Assembly (NCBI GenBank): GCA_012839895.1
Contig: DUML01000010.1
Location: forward strand, 1-49,231
DNA: 49,231 nt
Direction: 5' to 3'
From: Peptococcaceae bacterium
GTDB lineage: Bacteria; Bacillota; Desulfitobacteriia; Desulfitobacteriales; Syntrophobotulaceae
In this document: positions 7,354 through 16,043 of the stretch, one piece after another
How positions within the stretch are numbered: position 1 is the first letter of the stretch
Layout of the letters: each line of letters opens with the position of its first letter
The notes under the pieces: generated by a model
Told to the model about the DNA's origin: nothing
Seen by the model: the letters and a program-made list of their open reading frames with translations, nothing else
The model's database searches: none
Made by a program: the position numbers and the translations under genes

Positions 7354-7989
7354 TTAGGCTCTGGATGCAACTTCTATTCTTTCTTCAGGCAATCCGGTTA
7401 TCGCAGCGGTTATTCTCATGATTTGAAAATAATCCTCATATTTAAGTTCTTCAGCCAGGACAGTAACAGTAACCTTAGTTGGGTTTACTTCGGAGACAAC
7501 ATCCTTATAACCCCGCATCTTCAAAACATTTTCAATTTCCCTTTCTTGACTCATTTTATTGCACAATTCCAACCAACGCTTTTCAGCCTCGGCTCGAACT
7601 TCTTTCTGATCTGAATTTAATAAGGGTTTTAGCATTTCTCTTTTTTCATCCTGCACCTGTTCTCTCTTGATTCGATAATTCACAAAATAGTTTTGCCCGC
7701 TGTCAGTGGTTAATTCAATTATTTCGCTTGTAAAAGCTATCGGATCAGCAGGAGGAAATGTTGTTACCTTGATGTTAATCTCTTCAGATTTGGATATTTC
7801 AGTTTTGGATGCTGTCCTTGTAACCTCGGCAATGTTTTCATAATTACTCCTGCCAAAGGCTAGCCAAAGGATCAAAGCAACTATTATAGTAGCCCAAATA
7901 GCCAAACTGCCGGCTAAAATTTTGGGTAACTTTGTTTTCCTTATATCTTGGTTTTTTTTTACATTTTGTCCTTTATTCAAGTATAACAA
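7354..7989 (-). CDS. spoIIIAH: Stage III sporulation protein AH
   Basis: This 211-residue protein has a short cytoplasmic N-terminus, one membrane helix (about residues 24-46) and an extracellular C-terminal ring-forming domain of the YscJ/FliF type. In spore formers it sits in the mother-cell membrane and joins SpoIIQ of the forespore across the inter-membrane space to form the feeding-tube channel. I chose TTG at 7987-7989 because GGGAGGGG lies six bases upstream and the length then fits the family. The reading frame is open further upstream, but that part overlaps spoIIIAG. It is the last gene of the operon. SpoIIQ is not in the window. Confidence 0.92.
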   Translation of the reverse strand: MLYLNKGQNVKKNQDIRKTKLPKILAGSLAIWATIIVALILWLAFGRSNYENIAEVTRTASKTEISKSEEINIKVTTFPPADPIAFTSEIIELTTDSGQNYFVNYRIKREQVQDEKREMLKPLLNSDQKEVRAEAEKRWLELCNKMSQEREIENVLKMRGYKDVVSEVNPTKVTVTVLAEELKYEDYFQIMRITAAITGLPEERIEVASRA

Positions 7990-7990
7990 T

Positions 7991-8551
7991 TTACACCCCT
8001 CCCAGAGGTGCAACACTAATCTTGGAGGGCGAAATATTGAGGAGAGTTTTAACCGCTTCAAAAATTTGTTCCTTAATTTTAGGATCATTGGCTCCTTGGG
8101 CTATTACCAATACACCGGCGATTTCAGGCCGCTGTTCAACAACTACTACTGGATTGGAATTACCGGCTAAAACCAATTTATTGCTTTCCGTTACCTCTTC
8201 GGTTTTCCGTACTCCCCCTTCGCGGTCAGTTTCTTGTGAAGTCCTTTTTGTTGTACTCTGGTCTCGGGCGTATTCTTTATATAAACCAGAAGTATAAGTA
8301 ACCAAAACCTTGGTCTTGCCTACTCCTTTAATGCTTTCCAAATTACTGGCAATCTTTTCTTCCAAGCTTTTTTCTAAAGCCTCAATAGCGGAACTTTCTA
8401 CAGGAAGAGCCGCAGCAAACTCCGTCTCCTCGTTTACTGAAAGCGCCGGCTCTTTCTCTTGAGAAGTAAAAATCATAATGGCAGCAGCAATAATTAATAA
8501 AACAATTAGAAAAAGTAATTTTTCCTTTGACATTTCTTTGATAACAGCCAT
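7991..8551 (-). CDS. spoIIIAG: Stage III sporulation protein AG
   Basis: This 186-residue protein has one N-terminal membrane helix (about 11-28) and a C-terminal ring-building domain. Typical features are SLEEKIASNLESIKGVGKTK and, near the end, a region ending KISVAPLGG. Family knowledge: SpoIIIAG forms a large oligomeric ring in the mother-cell membrane as part of the SpoIIIA-SpoIIQ complex. ATG at 8549-8551 is selected for its GGAGG; an upstream ATG at 8584 in the same frame would overlap spoIIIAF by 20 bases and has no clear ribosome site. Confidence 0.92.
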   Translation of the reverse strand: MAVIKEMSKEKLLFLIVLLIIAAAIMIFTSQEKEPALSVNEETEFAAALPVESSAIEALEKSLEEKIASNLESIKGVGKTKVLVTYTSGLYKEYARDQSTTKRTSQETDREGGVRKTEEVTESNKLVLAGNSNPVVVVEQRPEIAGVLVIAQGANDPKIKEQIFEAVKTLLNISPSKISVAPLGGV

Positions 8552-8564
8552 ACCTATTTCCCTC

Positions 8565-9161
8565 CTATGTTTCTTCCCTAACAATTATTATTTCTTCCGG
8601 AATTTGCATAAAGGCAGATACTTGTTTCTTGATTTCTTGGGCAAGCGGCGAATCGCCAAGCTCCTGTTCAGGAGTATTAGAATCGCCAATTCCATCGATT
8701 ATAACCGGCTTTACCGGTGATATACTGATATTGTCCTGACTAAAAAAAATGTTTACTCCTAAGATTTGCGGATAATCCGCGAATCCTCCCATTTTCTCCT
8801 CTAAAGTTACATCCACCTCACATTTTTTTACCCCCTCAATAGCTTTAACCAAAACACTGATCTGGTTAACTAAAATTTTTCTATACTGTTCCCGAATGGC
8901 TTCTTTACCCGAAAGAGCTTCTCCTTCCCCAGCTAAAACCGGCAAATCGGATGACTGAGTGGAGAACCAAGCCGGTATTTCATTTTCCAAGTTTAAGCGT
9001 AGCAAATCAGCCAATGGATTAAGGACTGCCGCAATAACAAACAAACCCATGACCAGTTGGACAAAACTTTTCATTTTATTACTCGGCAGGAGCATTTCCA
9101 GAAAAGCTGCCAAAAGTAGAATAAAAGCCAAATTTCTAATAAGCGCTTTTAAACCCTCCAT
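8565..9161 (-). CDS. spoIIIAF: Stage III sporulation protein AF
   Basis: This 198-residue protein has two N-terminal membrane helices (about 9-25 and 31-50, LVMGLFVIAAVLNPLADLL) and an extracellular domain of about 140 residues with the ring-building-like EVDVTLEEK region. It is part of the mother-cell SpoIIIA channel complex. Length agrees with the B. subtilis protein (about 206). It lies 28 bases after spoIIIAE and 13 bases before the chosen spoIIIAG start. Confidence 0.9.
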   Translation of the reverse strand: MEGLKALIRNLAFILLLAAFLEMLLPSNKMKSFVQLVMGLFVIAAVLNPLADLLRLNLENEIPAWFSTQSSDLPVLAGEGEALSGKEAIREQYRKILVNQISVLVKAIEGVKKCEVDVTLEEKMGGFADYPQILGVNIFFSQDNISISPVKPVIIDGIGDSNTPEQELGDSPLAQEIKKQVSAFMQIPEEIIIVREET

Positions 9162-9189
9162 GCAATCACCTCAAACCTACTGCAATTCT

Positions 9190-10377
9190 TTAACGGAGCA
9201 TAACAGCCAAGTTTCCTGCACCGACAATAATAGCAATAGCCATAAAAAACATAATACCAACTGAAGCTACTGCAACAAAAATAAATAAAAGTCCTTTAGA
9301 CATTTCCTGCAGACTATCCGCCAATTCCCGCTCTCCTAAAGGCTCAACAAGAGCGGAAGAGATTTTAAAGGTAAACATCATAGCCACGATTTTAATTACC
9401 GGGGAAAGGGTAATAAAGACAATAGCAAGCAAAGCAATAAGGCCTAAAGCATTCTTAAGCAGCAAACCGGATGCTACCACCAGTTCAACTGCATCCTTAA
9501 AAAATTTCCCTACTACCGGAATAAGGTCTGCAGAGTATTTCGCCGTTCTTAGGGTAACACCATCCGCTACCCCGCCTGCAATACCTTGAATGGACATTAT
9601 TCCTATAAATACCGTTAAAACCAAGCCAATGCTAAGCTTACCCCCAAATTCCAAAAGAGAAGCAAACCTGTTGAGTTTGAAGTTGGGTGAGACATTATTT
9701 AAAAGTTTTAAGACAATGCTAAAAAAGAATAAAGGGAGAACAATATTCTTCATAACTGAGGCCAAAAAAACTAAACTACCCATGACAATCGGCTTAAATA
9801 AAGCCGTACTGGTTAGGTTGCCCATGGCCAAAAGAACAGCGTACATAACTGGTAAAGTGGCTTGCATAAAGGAAACCATGTTTTCGATAGCTTGATTGCC
9901 AATATCTAAAGCTATCCGGAAAGAGGTAATGGCCAAACCGAAAAGCACGAGATAAACAAGAAGCCGGGCAACTTGCCCAACCTGGCCGCTAAAAGCTAAA
10001 TGAAGCTGGTTGAGAACTGCGCATAAAACTGCCAGGACAAGCATTTGTCCTATGAGTGGCGCGTTAATAACAACTTCTTTCAGGATGGCTTTCAAAATGT
10101 TTTCACCAAGGTTTTGAGGACTTAGATTAATCTTGCCGGTTCTTAAATCTTCAAATATTTGACTTAATGAAAAGTCCGGTAAGGCTTTCTGTACGTCTTT
10201 ATCAAGCTCTTTAAGCATTTCTTTTATTTGAGACAAATCAATTTCTTGTGATAAATCCACCAGCTCACCGACAAAGGGTAAGCTGTTTTCCTGCTCCTCT
10301 GCCCAAGACATCCCTGGACAAAAGCAAGCTCCGACTAAGAGAATTAAAACAATCCAGACTAGAGTTTTTCTGGTCAC
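9190..10377 (-). CDS. spoIIIAE: Stage III sporulation protein AE
   Basis: This 395-residue polytopic membrane protein begins with a cleavable-looking signal peptide (about 1-26, ending in MSWAEEQ). An amphipathic, charged segment rich in leucine follows (about 40-90), then seven or so membrane helices. This is the SpoIIIAE pattern. Family knowledge: it is essential for sigma-G activity and is the largest integral membrane part of the SpoIIIA complex. It is 12 bases downstream of spoIIIAD. Confidence 0.93.
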   Translation of the reverse strand: MTRKTLVWIVLILLVGACFCPGMSWAEEQENSLPFVGELVDLSQEIDLSQIKEMLKELDKDVQKALPDFSLSQIFEDLRTGKINLSPQNLGENILKAILKEVVINAPLIGQMLVLAVLCAVLNQLHLAFSGQVGQVARLLVYLVLFGLAITSFRIALDIGNQAIENMVSFMQATLPVMYAVLLAMGNLTSTALFKPIVMGSLVFLASVMKNIVLPLFFFSIVLKLLNNVSPNFKLNRFASLLEFGGKLSIGLVLTVFIGIMSIQGIAGGVADGVTLRTAKYSADLIPVVGKFFKDAVELVVASGLLLKNALGLIALLAIVFITLSPVIKIVAMMFTFKISSALVEPLGERELADSLQEMSKGLLFIFVAVASVGIMFFMAIAIIVGAGNLAVMLR

Positions 10378-10389
10378 TTTCCGCTCACC

Positions 10390-10782
10390 TCACCCTAGCA
10401 GGTTTATGATGGATTCCATGATAGCTACGATAATTGGTATTGCCAAAACTATCACAAAAATTTTAGCGGCTATCTCCACTTTGGTTGCCAAAGCATTTTC
10501 CCCGGCATCCTTACAGATTTGCGAACAAAATTCAGCCAGATAAGCGACCCCAACAATTTTCAAAACAATAAACAAGTAATAAGAATTAACATTTACTTGT
10601 TCGGCCAGCTTTTCAAGAAGATCGACTACCAGCCGGACCTTATCAATAATTAAGACGAAAATTATTATCCCGGCCAAAATACTTAGTTGCAGGGCAATTT
10701 CCGGCTTTACTTGTCTAAGAACGGTCCCTATTACGGTCACAATTATTGCTATACCTACTACTTGGGCAATTTCCACAGACAT
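10390..10782 (-). CDS. spoIIIAD: Stage III sporulation protein AD
   Basis: This 130-residue membrane protein has four predicted helices and the motif VAYLAEFCSQICKDAGENA, which is diagnostic for SpoIIIAD. It is a small partner of SpoIIIAC and SpoIIIAE in the mother-cell membrane. The gap to spoIIIAC is 6 bases, suggesting translational coupling. Confidence 0.94.
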   Translation of the reverse strand: MSVEIAQVVGIAIIVTVIGTVLRQVKPEIALQLSILAGIIIFVLIIDKVRLVVDLLEKLAEQVNVNSYYLFIVLKIVGVAYLAEFCSQICKDAGENALATKVEIAAKIFVIVLAIPIIVAIMESIINLLG

Positions 10783-10788
10783 AGCCTC

Positions 10789-10986
10789 CTAATACAAATT
10801 AAAAACTTCTTTTACCAAAGCAAAAAGATCAGCTATTCCTTGGACTACTATATAAAGGACAACAACTACACCGGCAAGAGTGACTAACTGTGCCTGCTCT
10901 TTTTTATCTATGGCATTAAGAATAGCAACTAAAATTCCAACTAGAATCCCTATACCTGCTACTTTAATTAATAAACTAAAATCCAT
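10789..10986 (-). CDS. spoIIIAC: Stage III sporulation protein AC
   Basis: This 65-residue protein has two hydrophobic helices (about 5-22 and 33-55), matching SpoIIIAC in size and pattern (GIGILVGILVAILNAIDKKE). It is a component of the SpoIIIA complex in the mother-cell membrane. Confidence 0.92.
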   Translation of the reverse strand: MDFSLLIKVAGIGILVGILVAILNAIDKKEQAQLVTLAGVVVVLYIVVQGIADLFALVKEVFNLY

Positions 10987-11004
10987 ATACTCTCCTCCCC
11001 TTCC

Positions 11005-11514
11005 CTAAATGATGCAGATCACCACAGCCAAGCCACCTAGAAAACCAAGATACGACCACATTTTTGCTTTCTTTTCGGCTTGTTGACTTACTTGGTTATC
11101 AATTAAACTCAGGTGCTTTTGAGCCAGCTCCAATTGTTTATGTTGCTCATTGCGATCTGACCTTCCTAAGCCTTTGCCAATTTCTTTAATTATTTTCCAA
11201 TCGTCCTCGGTTAAACAGGTCTTTATTTTTTGTTCACAAATAGTTGATTCCCACGCCGAAGCCGCATTTTCCCCTTTTCTCAACTTTTCTTCCGCAATGG
11301 CAAAAAATTCTCGCCAAGGGGGCTCTGCTCTATCTTTTAAAACCCGAAATGCTTCAGGCAAAGGGGTCACCCCCCAAAAGATTTCAGTGTCCAACAAAGC
11401 TAAAGCGTTGATCATCGCTCTAATTTCTTTAGGCCTTTTTCGGATTTGCGCGGCTTTCCATAAACCTAAACAACCAAAGCCTATAATTAATATCCAGTAG
11501 CCAAATTTTAACAT
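11005..11514 (-). CDS. spoIIIAB: Stage III sporulation protein AB
   Basis: This 169-residue protein has an N-terminal membrane helix, a soluble helical middle and a C-terminal helix (WSYLGFLGGLAVVICII), the SpoIIIAB layout. The soluble part resembles GspF domains, so it may act as a platform with the ATPase SpoIIIAA, as in secretion systems. TPLPEAFRVLKDRAEPPWREF in the middle (two short blocks around TPLPEAF and EPPWREF) is typical. Confidence 0.92.
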   Translation of the reverse strand: MLKFGYWILIIGFGCLGLWKAAQIRKRPKEIRAMINALALLDTEIFWGVTPLPEAFRVLKDRAEPPWREFFAIAEEKLRKGENAASAWESTICEQKIKTCLTEDDWKIIKEIGKGLGRSDRNEQHKQLELAQKHLSLIDNQVSQQAEKKAKMWSYLGFLGGLAVVICII

Positions 11515-11537
11515 TTGTATTTCCTCCCCACCAGAAA

Positions 11538-12602
11538 CTAAACCTTAAACTCCCTGCTAACTCTGCTTAAGGAATATATTTCTTTACCTATCTCTTTACC
11601 TGTTAAGAGATCATAAACACCTTCAACCGTACCTGGCCCTTGAGCCCTGCTTAAAAGTACAGCTCGGTCAAATGTTTGACTAAGCAAAAGTTCTTTAAAT
11701 TGCCTTCTTTGGCTTAACTCTTCCAAAGATCCGGCATGAGCTGTGGCTAAAACTTTAACCCCACAGCGCGCCGCCTCTTTCAAAGCAGAAACATCCTCTG
11801 CTCCACCCAATTCATCCACGGCTATAACCGAAGGAGCCATTGATCTAATCAGCATATTTATACCCAAGACTTTGGGACACCTGTCTAAAACATCAGTTCG
11901 ACAACCAAGATCAAAACGGGGAATGCCTTGCCACATCCCGGCAATTTCACTTCTTTCATCAACTACACCAACGGTTTGGCCGACTAAACCAAGAGCCGGA
12001 ACGCCTTCACTCAACTGCTTGACAAGAAGCCTTAAAATTGTGGTCTTACCGGCCCGGGGCGGGGAAATCAAAAGCGTGGACAGAAAATTTTTGTTTTTAT
12101 CAAGCAGAAGTTTAAGCAGACCAAGCACCTCGCATTGCGGTTGTCTGGCCAAGCGAATATTTATGGCCGAAATATTTCGCATTATCCTTATTTTTCCATC
12201 TTCAACTACAGTTTCACCGCTAAGCCCTACTCGATGGCCACCCGGGAGAGTTAAGAAACCTTGTCTTAACTCTTCCTCAGCCGCATACAATGAGCTGTAA
12301 GTCATTTTTTCCAGGGTACTTTGCAAATCTTCCCTGGTCACAAGGTAGGAATTATCTTTAAAACCTATTTGGCCTGCAGGAGTAACAAAGTATTCATTGT
12401 AAGCTGTGCGGAGCAACAAAGGCTGCCCGACCCTCAAGCGAATTTCTTCAATACTCTCCTTTTTACTCCAGGCCTTAAACAATGGTAGCAAAACCTTTCC
12501 TAATTGGTCGCTTAGCCAGTGAATTACTTCTTTTTCCGCATTGTTTCTTTGTTCATGTTCCTTCTTAATACTGACCAAGCCCGGAGAAAATTTATTTTTC
12601 AT
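11538..12602 (-). CDS. spoIIIAA: Stage III sporulation protein AA, secretion-type ATPase
   Basis: This 354-residue AAA/RecA-like ATPase resembles secretion ATPases. Walker A is ISPPRAGKTTILR, Walker B VIAVDELGG, and GVVDERSEIAG is also conserved. It is thought to power or regulate the SpoIIIA-SpoIIQ channel from the mother-cell cytoplasm. ATG at 12600-12602 is chosen because GGGGG lies seven bases upstream; an in-frame start at 12638 would place the putative sigma-E -10 inside the gene. It is about 45 residues longer than the B. subtilis protein, mostly at the N-terminus. Confidence 0.93.
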   Translation of the reverse strand: MKNKFSPGLVSIKKEHEQRNNAEKEVIHWLSDQLGKVLLPLFKAWSKKESIEEIRLRVGQPLLLRTAYNEYFVTPAGQIGFKDNSYLVTREDLQSTLEKMTYSSLYAAEEELRQGFLTLPGGHRVGLSGETVVEDGKIRIMRNISAINIRLARQPQCEVLGLLKLLLDKNKNFLSTLLISPPRAGKTTILRLLVKQLSEGVPALGLVGQTVGVVDERSEIAGMWQGIPRFDLGCRTDVLDRCPKVLGINMLIRSMAPSVIAVDELGGAEDVSALKEAARCGVKVLATAHAGSLEELSQRRQFKELLLSQTFDRAVLLSRAQGPGTVEGVYDLLTGKEIGKEIYSLSRVSREFKV

Positions 12603-12623
12603 TTTTTCTACCCCCTGTATTAG

Positions 12624-12631
12624 AAGGTATG
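12624..12631 (-). promoter_or_regulatory. Possible sigma-E -10 element of the spoIIIA operon
   Basis: Minus strand CATACCTT resembles the sigma-E -10 CATACAnT, as expected from regulation of spoIIIA in B. subtilis. A convincing -35 at 13-15 bases is not visible, so this is tentative. Confidence 0.35.
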
Positions 12632-12671
12632 TCCCCAAAATTATTTTTAGAATTATTTCCTTTTAAGGAAA

Positions 12672-12698
12672 TAAAAAAAACGACCTGGAACGGTCGTT
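12672..12698 (-). terminator. Terminator of efp
   Basis: Minus strand AACGACC, six-base loop, GGTCGTT followed by a run of eight T (12672-12698). About 100 bases past the efp stop. It separates efp from the spoIIIA operon. A second palindrome (TTATTTCC/GGAAATAA, 12653-12674) overlaps its T-run. The remaining 12703-12797 stretch shows no gene. Confidence 0.9.
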
Positions 12699-12797
12699 GG
12701 GTTTATTTCAGAAGTCATAAATTTTATGTTAACATAACTATGTTCTATTAACAGAACTGGTTTTTATGTTTAAATATTTTCCCGTTGAAGAGCCCTA

Positions 12798-13355
12798 TTA
12801 AGCTCTGGAAACATATGTTCCGGTCCTTGTATCAATTATCAAAACATCGCCTTCATTAATAAAGAAGGGGACTTGGACGGTGGCACCGGTTTCAACAACA
12901 GCAGCTTTTGATCCTCCAGTTGCTGTATCACCACGAATCCCGGGTTCAGTCTCAATAACTTTGAGTTCTACCGTGTTAGGAAGATCGACCCCAATCACTT
13001 CGTTATTAAAAAGCAGGACACCCAGATTCATGTTTTCCTTAAGCCACTTTACATTATCACCAATTTGAGCTTCGTTTAGCGTTATTTGCTCATAACTTTC
13101 ATTATCCATGACCACATATTGATCCCCGTCTTTATAAAGATATTGCATCTCCCGGCGATCGAGTCTGGCTCTGGCTACTCTTTCGCCGGCGTTGAATTTA
13201 CGTTCAATAATACCGCCGTTTCTGATATTTTTCAATTTAGTCCGCACAAAGGCAGAACCCTTACCTGGTTTGACATGTTGGAATTCCACTATTTGGAATA
13301 TGTCACCATCAACTTCGATTGTTAGGCCGGTTTTAAAGTCATTTGAAGAAATCAT
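12798..13355 (-). CDS. efp: Translation elongation factor P
   Basis: This 185-residue protein has three OB-like domains. It begins [10 protein letters not shown] and contains [17 protein letters not shown], with Lys32 at the loop tip that is modified in many bacteria. EF-P enters between the P and E sites and relieves stalling at proline runs. The ATG is preceded by AGGAGG. It follows the proline-specific peptidase gene, a conserved order in Bacillota (aroQ-pepQ-efp). Confidence 0.96.
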   Translation of the reverse strand: MISSNDFKTGLTIEVDGDIFQIVEFQHVKPGKGSAFVRTKLKNIRNGGIIERKFNAGERVARARLDRREMQYLYKDGDQYVVMDNESYEQITLNEAQIGDNVKWLKENMNLGVLLFNNEVIGVDLPNTVELKVIETEPGIRGDTATGGSKAAVVETGATVQVPFFINEGDVLIIDTRTGTYVSRA

Positions 13356-13402
13356 TTTGTTGATCCTCCTGTTTTAGTATTGTGATTTGTCTGTTTCATT
13401 TC

Positions 13403-14470
13403 CTAATCAATAATAATGAATTGTTTTGAGGCCTGTGTCAAGACTTCAACACCATTTTTTGTCACCAGTACCATATCTTCGATGCGGACTCCCCCCCATC
13501 CGGGAATATATATTCCAGGTTCAACAGTCATAATCATCCCCGGCTCGATTATTTGCTTTTCTGTGATACTAAACCTTGGAGACTCATGGATTTCCAAGCC
13601 TACTGAATGCCCCAGCCCATGCCCAAAATATTCGCCGTACCCGTAATTTTTTATTATTTCCCGGGCAACCGCATCTACTTCCTGACCGCTCATCCCCGGC
13701 TTAATTGCCGCCAGAGCAGCTAGTTGCGCTTCTAAAACGATATTATAAATCTCCTGCTGCTTGGGTTCCGGCTTACCCAGAATAACTGTTCTGGTCAAAT
13801 CCGAACAATACCACTGATATTTAGCCCCAAAATCTAAAGTTAAGAGTTCACCCCGCTCAAGCCTTTTCCCGCTGGCTGTCCCATGGGGTAAAGAAGAACG
13901 TTTACCGGAAGCCACAATAAACTCGAAAGATTTACCGCTGGCTCCCCGCCTGCGCAGAGCTAACTCTAAATTCAAGGCGATTTCTTCTTCCTTATGTCCC
14001 ACCCTAATGTTTCCCAGAACTTCAGCCAAAGCCTCATCCGTAATCCTAACAGCTTGACGGATTGTTTCAATTTCGGCAGGTTCTTTAACTTGCCTTAGCT
14101 CCTTAAGTATCGCAGAAGCATCAGCCAAGGTCTGATTCTCTAAAGCCTTTATTATTTTGCGATACTCAGCCCAAGTAATGACATCTTCTTCAATCCCAAT
14201 GATTTTAAGGTTTAGGGTTAGTTTTGCCAGAACTTCTTCCAAATTATTATCGACACGGACAATTTCAAAGCCTTTGGCTTCACCAGCGGCTTGTTCCAAA
14301 TACCGGAAATCTGTAAGCAAATAATTATTGTGAAAGGTGAGCAAAAGCCAAGCATCTTCACTGGTAAAGCCGCTTAGGTAATATATATTGGGCAAGGACT
14401 TAATAAGAAGAGCATCATAACCTTTTTCTTCCAGTTTCTGTCGTACTTTAGCTATTCTTATTTTCTTCAA
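13403..14470 (-). CDS. Xaa-Pro aminopeptidase/dipeptidase (M24 family)
   Basis: This 355-residue M24B metallopeptidase has the pita-bread ligands in LDFGAKYQWYCSDLTRT (two Asp), GHGLGHSVGLEIHE (His) and two Glu in EPGMIMTVEPG and GVRIEDM. It cleaves peptide bonds next to proline in the cytoplasm. The start is uncertain because the reading frame overlaps aroQ. TTG at 14468-14470 gives the family length but its AAGGGG is directly adjacent. An ATG at 14521 in the same frame would overlap aroQ by about 74 bases. PepQ and YqhT-type aminopeptidase are both possible names. Confidence 0.9.
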   Translation of the reverse strand: MKKIRIAKVRQKLEEKGYDALLIKSLPNIYYLSGFTSEDAWLLLTFHNNYLLTDFRYLEQAAGEAKGFEIVRVDNNLEEVLAKLTLNLKIIGIEEDVITWAEYRKIIKALENQTLADASAILKELRQVKEPAEIETIRQAVRITDEALAEVLGNIRVGHKEEEIALNLELALRRRGASGKSFEFIVASGKRSSLPHGTASGKRLERGELLTLDFGAKYQWYCSDLTRTVILGKPEPKQQEIYNIVLEAQLAALAAIKPGMSGQEVDAVAREIIKNYGYGEYFGHGLGHSVGLEIHESPRFSITEKQIIEPGMIMTVEPGIYIPGWGGVRIEDMVLVTKNGVEVLTQASKQFIIID

Positions 14471-14927
14471 CCCCTTGTTGTAAGTTTTTCTCCTGGCGAT
14501 ACTTCTGAAACTCCAAAGCATAAGCTAAGGCTAAGAGATAACTGTCTGTTCCTAGACCGCTGATTTGCCCCAAGCAGGCACCGGCAATTAGTGAACGGGA
14601 GCGAAATCCTTCCCGGGCATAAATATTTGATAAGTGTACTTCCAAGGCAGGAACATTAACCCCTTTAATGGCATCATAAAGGGCATAACTTGAATGAGTC
14701 CAAGCTCCGGGATTAATAATGAGAAAATCGCTGGGTTTAAGCTCCCCTATCCAACTAACCATTTCTCCTTCATAATTAGTTTGCCGGCATTCAACTTCAA
14801 TACCATTTTCCCTGCCCATTGCCTCCAGCCTGGCGTTTAGCTCTGCCAAGCTTGTTCGGCCATAAATTTCAGGTTCCCTTCTTCCCAGAAGGTTAAGGTT
14901 AACTCCATGGAAAACATAGATTTTCAT
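14448..14927 (-). CDS. aroQ: Type II 3-dehydroquinate dehydratase
   Basis: This 159-residue enzyme is the third step of the shikimate pathway and a dodecameric type II dehydroquinase. Markers are NLNLLGRREPEIYGRTSL (active-site loop with Arg and Tyr), INPGAWTHSS and EVHLSNIYAREGFRSRS (catalytic His and Arg). HGVNLNLL carries Val where HGPNLNLL is usual. The C-terminal tail of about 14 residues extends past the usual end and overlaps the next gene by 23 bases. An AGGAG lies upstream of the ATG. The other shikimate genes aroE, aroK and aroB are about 10 kb upstream on the same strand, beyond pilus locus A. Confidence 0.94.
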   Translation of the reverse strand: MKIYVFHGVNLNLLGRREPEIYGRTSLAELNARLEAMGRENGIEVECRQTNYEGEMVSWIGELKPSDFLIINPGAWTHSSYALYDAIKGVNVPALEVHLSNIYAREGFRSRSLIAGACLGQISGLGTDSYLLALAYALEFQKYRQEKNLQQGVEENKNS

Positions 14928-15039
14928 GCGCTTCTCCTTTTTTAGTATAGTGATATTTTAGAAATATAATGTAAAAGCTACAAGAATATATAGCAAATTT
15001 TAATCAGACGTTTAGAAATAACCCTTAGCAGAGCGATTT

Positions 15040-15483
15040 TCACTCTTTAGAGCCCCCTCCTTCTCCTTCCCGACGAGGAGAATTAACAATATTAATATTG
15101 CTGATCATAATTGTAGTCTCAATAATACCGCTTTGGGGATGTTCGACTTTCCGGATTTCAATTCTGGGAATAATCATGTGAACTTCGTGGGGTACTTTAG
15201 GTTCTCCGTTTCTTGTTACCCGGAATTGAGCTCCTGCAATATCAATTAGGACTTCATCACATCTATTGTCGCCGGAACACGAACTCCTTAACTCGCCACA
15301 GCACTCCGACGATTCTACTCTTTTTGTTTCAGGTAGGCGAATTTTCTGACCAACCTGGAGACAACAAGGATCAATTCCTGGATTAACCTCTACAAAATCC
15401 TGCCAGGAACACCCCTTGTGTTGCGCTAGCCGGTAAAAGTTATCCCCTGGTTTAATAATATATTCATTCACTTTTAACACCAT
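15040..15483 (-). CDS. Small Cys-rich LysM-domain protein
   Basis: This 147-residue protein has a LysM domain at about residues 7-51 (EYIIKPGDNFYRLAQHKG to VGQKIRLPE), then a segment with four of its seven Cys (61, 62, 69, 75), and a C-terminal domain of about 70 residues I do not recognise, ending in a Gly/Glu-rich tail. LysM domains bind GlcNAc-containing glycans. There is no signal peptide, so it might be a spore-coat type protein or a cytoplasmic-side partner. It follows pilO of locus A by 38 bases and may be cotranscribed with it. Its role in the pilus is not known. Confidence 0.7.
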   Translation of the reverse strand: MVLKVNEYIIKPGDNFYRLAQHKGCSWQDFVEVNPGIDPCCLQVGQKIRLPETKRVESSECCGELRSSCSGDNRCDEVLIDIAGAQFRVTRNGEPKVPHEVHMIIPRIEIRKVEHPQSGIIETTIMISNINIVNSPRREGEGGGSKE

Positions 15484-15521
15484 CCCTCAAATCCATATTA
15501 TGGAATTAAGGGATGTCAGGT

Positions 15522-16031
15522 TCATCGCCAAAGAATTTTCAAGTAGAGCACAGTTTCCGTTGGCTTTAAATCCAGTTCCTCAATTAAAAACGGATAAGTT
15601 TTAAGATTTGTTAGCTCATTTATGGCTTTAAACACCGGCTCCCGATCCCCTTGGACATAAACCTTAACAACAGCTTCGTTTAATTCGCCGTCTACACCTT
15701 CGGTAAGATGACTGATGGTTATTTCTTCAAATGTCAGGGAGTTAACCGAAAAACAATCTTGCAAAGCGGAAAGAGCGGCAGGAAGTTGAAAACCTTCCGG
15801 AATTAATGCTATTCGTTCTTGTACTTCACTCTCCAATAAACTTATTTTTTGCTCTAAAGAAACTTTGGCTGTTAAATCGTTATGTATTTTTTGGCTTAGG
15901 GGAAACGTTACAGCTACAGAAGTTATTATCCCCAAAAATAATACAGCAAGCAATCCGCCAAGAATAATTTTTTGGACTGAAAACTTATCAAGGGCTCTGC
16001 CAATTTGCCCTTCGAGCTTAAAATTAATCAA
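15522..16031 (-). CDS. pilO: PilO/GspM-like pilus alignment protein, locus A
   Basis: This 169-residue bitopic protein has a short cytoplasmic N-terminus, one membrane helix (about 21-44, IILGGLLAVLFLGIITSVA), a coiled coil (about 48-75) and a small ferredoxin-like C-terminal domain. This is the PilO pattern. It would pair with the PilN part of the upstream fusion and link the inner platform to the growing pseudopilus. The gap to the upstream gene is 12 bases. Confidence 0.8.
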   Translation of the reverse strand: MINFKLEGQIGRALDKFSVQKIILGGLLAVLFLGIITSVAVTFPLSQKIHNDLTAKVSLEQKISLLESEVQERIALIPEGFQLPAALSALQDCFSVNSLTFEEITISHLTEGVDGELNEAVVKVYVQGDREPVFKAINELTNLKTYPFLIEELDLKPTETVLYLKILWR

Positions 16032-16043
16032 AAAATTCTACCC

